Positions 57,076 to 64,000 of a stretch of 64,000 bases of DNA are shown here, one piece after another. Source of the DNA: Deinandra increscens subsp. villosa (Eukaryota; Streptophyta; Magnoliopsida; Asterales; Asteraceae); NCBI GenBank assembly GCA_039602395.1, contig JBCNJP010000006.1, forward strand, positions 45,072,428-45,136,427, in the 5' to 3' direction. The notes beneath the pieces are model-generated. The model had not been told where the DNA came from and searched no databases. It saw only the letters and a program-made list of their open reading frames with translations. Each line of letters starts with the position of its first letter. The stretch's first letter is position 1. The translations under genes were made by a program, and so were the position numbers.

Positions 57076-58322
57076 GCCTTCTGTTGGTTTAAAATTAGAT
57101 CTTAAAGTTTTTATTAACAGCGTTCGCGAAGTTTTCTTCATCTTCCTTAAAACTCCGGTGATCGGAGTTTTATTCCGGTCACCGGAAAAACGTGAAACAT
57201 GAATAAAATGTACAGAATGATGCGACTAACATCAACGATTACTTACCTCGAATCAGAGATGAATTGCAATGTGTTTTGATGAAGAAAATCGAACCCGAAG
57301 TTCAAACGCGAACACCGACCGCGGTTACGATTCGCACTTCCGTTGGCTCCTGGTTGCTAGTCGGGAGTTCACGATCACAGTGGAGTGATCGTTGGTGGGG
57401 TAGAAGCAGTGTAGTGGCCGGAAATTCTTTTCACAGGGGGGGGGGGTTCTTTGCGACAAAACAAAGAAGAGAAACGAGCGAGAGAGGTCTGTGATTGTGG
57501 TGAGCAATTGACAGGAGTAGAGTTTGTGAGGTGAAACCGATCAAGAGGGGAGGGATAACCGACGCCATCATTGATCGGTGATTAAAGGGGTGTCGGTTAC
57601 GGCGTGGTCGAAGGTCGCCGGTGTAAATGCCTTCAAAACCGACTTTGGGTAAATGACATTTTTGGTCCCTCCAAACTTACATAAAGAGAAAAGGGTTTTT
57701 GATAATGGCAGGTGCAGTCCCTCCAAGTTAGTTAACTAGAAAAAAAAAACAAGTTTCAAACGTTGTAGAGTTGGTCCTCCAACATTTCTAACAAACAAAA
57801 ATGTTAACCAATTCTTTAACGAGGGTAACTTTAACCGTGTATATACGTTTGTTTGCCAAAATATATTCAACGTATAACGTTTATAAAAAGTATAAACTTT
57901 ATTTGTCACATAATAATACTCCCAAAATATATATTTTCAAGTTCACATAAAATGATAAACATGAAACCCCAACAATGTGTATTAACTGACATGAAATCAT
58001 AGAACAATACGTATAATTACGTGACACTTTGTCACATAAATCATAGAATAGTGTGTGAATTTATATATAAATATATCACATAAATTCATAACTTAACCTG
58101 TCACATGAAATGACAAAACGTTCACATGAAATCACAACATATGATTTACATAAAATCATAGAATATAAAACTAGACTTAAGTGAATGCTCGTATAGTGAT
58201 GATTACACAACCCCTAATTGCTAAGGTCAACACAAGTCAAACATATAAATGTTCACACAACATTTAATATAGTATACGTTTATTTAAATTAGAAAAAAAG
58301 CCTGAAAAGACGGATTGTCACA

Positions 58323-61300
58323 GTATCCCCTTGTTGAAGAATTTTCATCCCGAAAATTGAATAACGTGGTTATCAAGTTGGTCACAAAAGAAAGAAAATT
58401 TTTCTCAGTCGTCACATCATTCCCTTGTTGAAAGAATTTCGTCCCGAAATTTAAATCGGTACCAACTGCCATAAGAGTTGAATTGATAGTAACGTATCGA
58501 AAGAATCCATGTTTCTTACTCCAAAAGGAAAGATGGATGTTATGGTCAAGAATGTGTACCACATGTTGAGATGATGTCAAATGTTTAGAGAATTCCAAAA
58601 GAAGTTCGAATCGAGAGTATAGAAGGTTATTTTCCTATCAAATGTTCTCCTATGAAAAGAGTCGGACAACCGCATTACGTGAATCGTGTTGAGTGGCAAG
58701 ACCGAACAGAGTGACACGATAACATAAGTTTTTGAAATCAATTTTTTTTTAATGCGAAGAAGAATCATAATACGTCTGAGTAGCCTCTAGTTATTGTACC
58801 CATTGCTAGGAGTGAGATTTTCATTTCATGCATGGTTTTCGGTTGAGGCGTTCGCATAAGCCAATAACCCAGGTGAATCGGAGAGAAGAGAATTTGAGTA
58901 TGTGAGAAAATTGTGTGTGCATCAAGTCAATAAGTGTTTAATAAACCCAATGTCGAACAAAAACGTAAACGTCTGATCTTACCTACCAATTAACAATTAG
59001 CATAGAATTACATAAGGCTGATCAAGTTAACATGAGGACCTATTGATTGATTTAGTACTTTATGGATTCGTGACCAATAAAGTTCACAGGATTCATAATA
59101 ACATTCAAATTCACATTTCATGCAATAACAGTTCAGATAGCATACGAGTTTCTTTGAAGATTTCTTTTAAAGGTTGATGCGGTCAAAGCATACTAGCATG
59201 CAATCTATCATGAAGTTTTACCATACAACGCATACAATTGTCCTATCACCCGACATACTAGCATACAATACTAGCATAGCATATCTCTAGCATATAAGTT
59301 TGTAAACTAACCAACACAACCCATACGGTGCAAAGTTGACGGGGCAACTTCACACAGTCTTGTCATTCCCAATGAAGTAGGAGACTTAGGACCTTGTATG
59401 GTGTATGGTTTTCATACCCAATCAAGTTAATACATTCAGAACATGTCAGTTTCTGGTTCCTAACACGTTTCATACACATAACTAATCATGCAATTCTACT
59501 CAACTTATGTTTAAACCAGCACTTGAATGATTAATCAATTTATACACCCTAAACGTAGGATTAGATTCTCGAATTTTAGCATGCCTAAATATGCATGTTA
59601 TATGAACATTTCTTGTGAGAGGATCAGAAGCAAACAAACTATTTATCATGGTTAAAATGGTTCAACAATTTCTCACATACTAAGATATAACTGGTAACAC
59701 ACTGATTTTGTGACAAAAGGACCGAGGTCTAAAGGGAAATCTAATCAAGAGTCCGTTGCCATCTAAAAGGTAACCGTAGCAGTTTGTAAAAAAAAATCAC
59801 TCGGTTCTGTTAAAAATTATTCAAAAAAAATCACATAGACAATTAGGTTCAAATTCAAGTTGGAGTTCAGTATCATACAACATATCACTATGTACACCTT
59901 GCTAAAGAATCCAAAATTTTAAAGTGAAGATCCAACAGAATAAAAGTGTAACTATGAGGTACCGAATATCGAAGAGTGTTCTGTAGGAATACACATGGCA
60001 TTAAGCATGAGAATAACAAATTAAGATGAAAGGCGCCAACGGCTTAGTACGTGAATTTTGGTAATCTATGGGATATCAAGCCTATGATATATAGTCGCAA
60101 CTACACATTCAAAGAATGACATGCGTTTTTAAGCTAGTACTGGTGAAGATACCAGCAGGGGGATGCAAATAACGTAATGGAGAGTATAACATTCACTAAG
60201 AAGTATACAACGTGCTTCACAGGATTTGGCAAGGAATCTACATAAATAGATATCGAAATGAACGTATCAATGGTTATACAATCCAATAGGGTAAACGTCT
60301 CGTTAGGAAAATCTTCATTGTTGAAGCTCACCAGTGTGCCCAATCACCCTGGTGTTCTTGCGCTTAATGCGTCATGATTCCTTTCCTTTCAAAACATCGG
60401 TTCAATGGTTTTCAAAAGTAAGATAAAGTACGAAAGTATTATAAAAGGGTGTCTACGAAACACAAAACATCAGGATGTTCAAAGGTGGATTTGGCTTGGG
60501 TTGCCTGTACATACGCGTCTTTGCTAGGGTTCAGTGTAGGTTTTACCGCGGGTCAAAAGATCAAATCGGGTGTTCCATAGAAAAAGATCAGAGCAATCCC
60601 CTCAGCGAATGCCGGAGAGTTTATAAAAACAAGCCAGACGACCCAAAAGTAGTGTCCCTTAAACAAAAGTCGATCTACTTCTTAACACATGCTTCTAAAA
60701 GTTGGAGTTGCTCATCCGGTTAGGTGGTTTTTCATTCATACGGGAAAATCTCTGGTTTCTAAAACGTGTATGTTCATCTGAGTCAGAACTCACGTCTGAA
60801 TCGTGACAGGGAACTCACTTTAGGAGAGTTTTTTCTTCTAGACTCAGAAAATTGAAAGCATGGAGTAAGATTATTTCAGACATGTCTCTTTTGATAGGAA
60901 TACGTACGGGATATCTGTAATCTCGGAGAAAGTAGCATTAAGCAGTTTTGTCGAGGACCTGGTCCCGTTAGATGGAGTTTCTCATGACGAGGCTCTTGTG
61001 TATGACCCTAAAGTCAATCATTGGTCTGGTACTGATCTCACATTTAACGTGCCACCAATGTTTATATATAGGGTGTACCGCAGCTAACCCACCACACTAC
61101 CAGCACCTTGAAGGCGTACCAGCTACCCACCATTACTAGATGTTAGTCAAACCACATTGGATATTTTTATCGGAAATAGAGGACGTCAAGTTTCTCCCAT
61201 ACGCTTAAATGTAAAGGGGCGAGAGACTATAACTTCAATTCGTTATACAAACAAAAGGTGTAGGTATTTCCATCCACAATATCAGTAAGATGCGTACGGT

Positions 61301-63539
61301 TTGCTATATTAGCGAAGATCATCGAGAGTTTGGCACGCGAAATAAAAATATCATAAAGCTTCAAACTTTCAAGACGATCAAAATTTAAATAGGCCACAAG
61401 GTTTAAGTTCAAACTGGAGGTTCATTAATGAAAGTTTTCTAAAAATGACGATGAGGATTCGCGTACCAGAAATTTATTGATAGTTGCTATGAGAGGAGCG
61501 TAAATAAATATACAAAATTTATGGGTAACTTGGTGTACTCAATATGTAAGAAGGGTAAATATAGTTTGATCGCACACTTAGCTATCGGTAATAAGAAGTT
61601 CACGCTCGATGGGTGCAAATAGAGTTTCCATATAAAGCTTGGTATTGTCACTGTGATTGAAGCACAAGGTCGTCTTATCATCCATGGTGTTAACTAGTAG
61701 AAAAACTAACCAAAAGTGTAACACCTTTCGGTTCAAAGCTTAGAAGCTTATCCAGGACATAAAGGATTACCAAGCACGAGAATCGAAAATTGCCGGTTGC
61801 TAAATCATTGAAAGGTTGAATTATGCAAACAAAAGTCGATGGTTTAGGCTCAGAAGATCAATCGGAATAGTCCTTACGTTAAAACTAGGAGTCATTAGTT
61901 TGAAAGTCAGGAAGGATTCTCACTAACATTATCCCCATTAGGGATAAATATGCTTGCGGTGTGGTAGGCAGTTTGTATAGCCGTGTCGATGTTGCTGGCA
62001 ACAAGTATTGGTTCACACAAGAAAATCAGGGGGTGTGGATCTTCAGAGGGTAACTTCACAAAAGTTTTCAGCCAGGAAATATGTTTCAGTGCCGCGATAT
62101 ATGATTTATATAAGTCGTTTATCCAATGTTGTCTCTCGGATGCTAAAGTTCCAGGAGTTGATATGGTAGATAAGGTAGTAAGAGTAGAGTTACGATTCAA
62201 GAAGAATAAAAAAACCAGTCAATGATTTCGTCAAGAGTTTTCATAGTCAAGAAAAACTTGTCATCAAAGTACACGAGTGAAACGATCTCCCTTCAGGACT
62301 AGCATTCATTATACGTTTCAAAAGAGTTCTCGAAGGGAATAAAATCTGTATATAGGAGAGATAAGATCACACGCGATAACGTTTACAATGATAGATGACT
62401 TTGATCATCCGGTTGAGTTCAACATGTTCAACATTCAACGCTATGAGGAAAAAAAAATATTGGAATTTGATCCCAATATGACCATTGGTTTGCCTAGTAG
62501 GATTCTCCAGGATTTCCATATACTTCAAATTACATTTACGTGTGCACCCGTAACTGTGATTTACTTTATATGATCACCCTAGTTCCTCTTACTTCAGCTA
62601 TTAGGTATGGTGGAGTACATATGAAATATCCACAATGTGGGTATCAGGAATGTTATCACTAACCCATGGTTATCTTGACCAGAATTTGTTAAAGGGACAA
62701 GTTTCGAGAACAATATGTTCGCTTTACTTGGGATGACCCACCCGAAGCGAGTCAACCAGAAATTTAGCTCAATAGGATATTTGAATAGAGTTTATCACGC
62801 ATACTGACTTGATCACAATCTGGTACATAAAGAGAAAAATTTAGTTGGCCCACATCAGGTACCGTTAAGGTTATAAGAGTTGTTCCCAAGTTATGTTATC
62901 TTGATGCATAACGCGATAGAAACGAGAAGAGAAGATCTTAAAAGATCAAGGCAAATGTGAAAACGATCAAGGTAGCAGAGGTAGATATAAGTGCCCCATG
63001 GGAAACCACTTGAATTCAAACAACGTTGCCACCATAGAAAGTTGAATGATCGCACTATTAGCACGTCATGATTATGTTCCCTGAACATGAGAGTTGAGCA
63101 ATATATGCAAGGTAGGTATAACAAGAACCTCTTAAGCTAAGATAGAGGTTTAAGGACAAGAAGAGGTATTACACCACCTTCCCTATGTAGCCTACATCCA
63201 TAGTATGGGCACTACGCTCAGTTGTTCAATCCGGAATATTCCCGAGCAGCAATCAGCTCGTCAAAAGTATAAACGTGATCCTTCGATCTGATTCGACGTC
63301 TCTTTGTACATGAATGTTAACCAAGAGGTACACAACTTAGTGAGGTTAAGAAAGAAAAAAAAATCACTCAATACTAACCGGCTCCTCGCCGTGAGTATAA
63401 GGGGATTGGATGATGAAAACAACAAATCGTAAACCAGGTGTGTGTAGGAGTGAGTATCACGATGCATGAGAAAAATGTTTAAGTGAAACTAATGCAAGCG
63501 GTTACAGTCTAAGACGAATCTTAGTTCTCTGCAACCAAT
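58323..63539 (-). other. Non-coding interior of the LARD-like element
   Basis: No open frame above about 105 codons and no retroelement motif found on either strand. At 58319-58361 and again at 58413-58455 a polypurine-tract-like block occurs on the minus strand (GGGATGAAAATTC or GGGACGAAATTC, then AACAAGGG). The rest is AT-rich sequence without feature I can name. Confidence 0.6.
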
Positions 63540-63552
63540 GGCTCTGATACCA
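63540..63552 (-). promoter_or_regulatory. Primer binding site, initiator Met tRNA type
   Basis: Minus strand TGGTATCAGAGCC, three bases inside the right LTR. Confidence 0.85.
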
Positions 63553-63555
63553 ATC

Positions 63556-64000
63556 TGTCACACCCCCAAAAATCCCACGCGCGTTAACGCGCCACAGGGA
63601 GCGTGACAAACCAGGATCGCCGTCCATTAATTACACCAAACGACCAGTAATTAATAAAAACGTTTCATATTTCATTATAATATAAATTCAGAGTGTTACA
63701 ATTGCGGAAGCGTAAATACAATTAAATTATTTATGTAAAAACATCGTCACCCAAGGTGACGTGGCTTGTTCAAAGACACTAAAAGGGTTTCAAAGTCTCA
63801 TGCATGCGTACTCGTGATACTCGAACATCCGCAACCTGAGAAATAACATGCTAAAAAGTGTCAACACAAAGGTTGGTGAGTTCACAGGTTTATCAGTTCA
63901 AAACAGTTCCAGTTAATGTAAATCGACTGTTCAACAACAGTCCCAGTTCAATGTAAATCAACTGTTCCTCGACAGTTCAAGTTTAAGTTCACGGTTGACT
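63556..64000 (-). repeat. 5' LTR of the LARD-like element (partial)
   Basis: By eye identical to 55388-55832. It continues beyond the window. Confidence 0.9.

Larger units (their letters stand above)
55388..58322 (-). repeat. 3' LTR of the LARD-like element
   Basis: About 2.9 kb, plus strand TGTCACACC...GATTGTCACA. It includes CAGTT/AACTG words that can form hairpins at 55730-55860, two tRNA-like modules and a G run near 57437. Confidence 0.75.
55388..64000 (-). mobile_element. Large non-coding LTR element (LARD-like), right LTR truncated by window
   Basis: The left LTR (55388-58322) and the visible 445 bases of the right LTR (63556-64000) start with the same TGTCACACCCCCAAAAATCC and appear identical. 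A primer site (63540-63552) lies left of the right LTR and a purine tract right of the left LTR, so the element points to the minus strand. The 5.2-kb interior has no gag or pol similarity. Confidence 0.8.

Noticed and set aside
60475..60723. 82-residue ORF in the LARD interior
   Set aside because: Isolated, short, no recognisable motif and no splice context; likely chance.

Overview
The window is plant nuclear DNA built almost entirely of nested transposable elements. No intact host gene is visible. It carries Ty1/copia and Ty3/gypsy LTR retrotransposons with plant-type domains (a Sirevirus-like gag-pol and a chromodomain-bearing Tekay/Del-like pol), a CACTA transposon, Helitron-type termini, a Mutator-like element carrying Ulp1-protease-related sequence, and small foldback elements set in (TA)n tracts. 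Base composition is AT-rich and gene fragments keep plant-style exon/intron junctions. Daisy-family (Asteraceae) plants carry many elements of these kinds, so that family is a plausible source, but this is inference from memory.

Left part (1-20.9 kb): a Helitron-like 3' end (to 1427), a TIR element (1444-2227), a Mutator-like element with a broken Ulp1-related gene (2280-7052), and a second TIR element (7101-20804). All are separated by (TA)n tracts. The second TIR element was split by a 12.9-kb Sirevirus-like copia element on the minus strand (7805-20750). That element has 446/458-bp LTRs, an initiator-Met-tRNA-type primer site, a gag-pol frame broken by two in-frame stops, an apparently intact pol, and a large extra 838-residue ORF near its 3' LTR. 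Between pol and the extra ORF lie three tandem stem-loop modules whose outer stems differ in sequence but remain self-complementary, and a 441-bp tandem duplication.

Middle part (20.9-30.5 kb): a Helitron-like region holding fragments of an aspartate aminotransferase gene. It was invaded by a non-autonomous CACTA element (23130-27532, TSD CTG) that itself carries the first coding exons of a SHAGGY/GSK3-like kinase gene. Two layers of gene capture are therefore nested.

Right-middle part (29.6-53.8 kb): a degenerate Tekay-type gypsy element (36180-53773, about 3-kb LTRs). Its 5' end plus 0.9 kb of flank is present twice (29577-35226 and 35258-40909), and a 30-base templated filler lies at the junction. 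The integrase gene is split by a 6.4-kb block of mitochondrial-looking DNA that also contains a copia integrase scrap and one LTR of another gypsy-like family.

Right part (53.8-64 kb): two foldback elements in (TA)n tracts, a Helitron 3' end in reverse orientation, and a large LTR element without coding capacity (LARD-like; 2.9-kb LTR, 5.2-kb non-coding interior). The right LTR of that element runs off the window. Its LTR carries two tRNA-like (A-box/B-box) modules.
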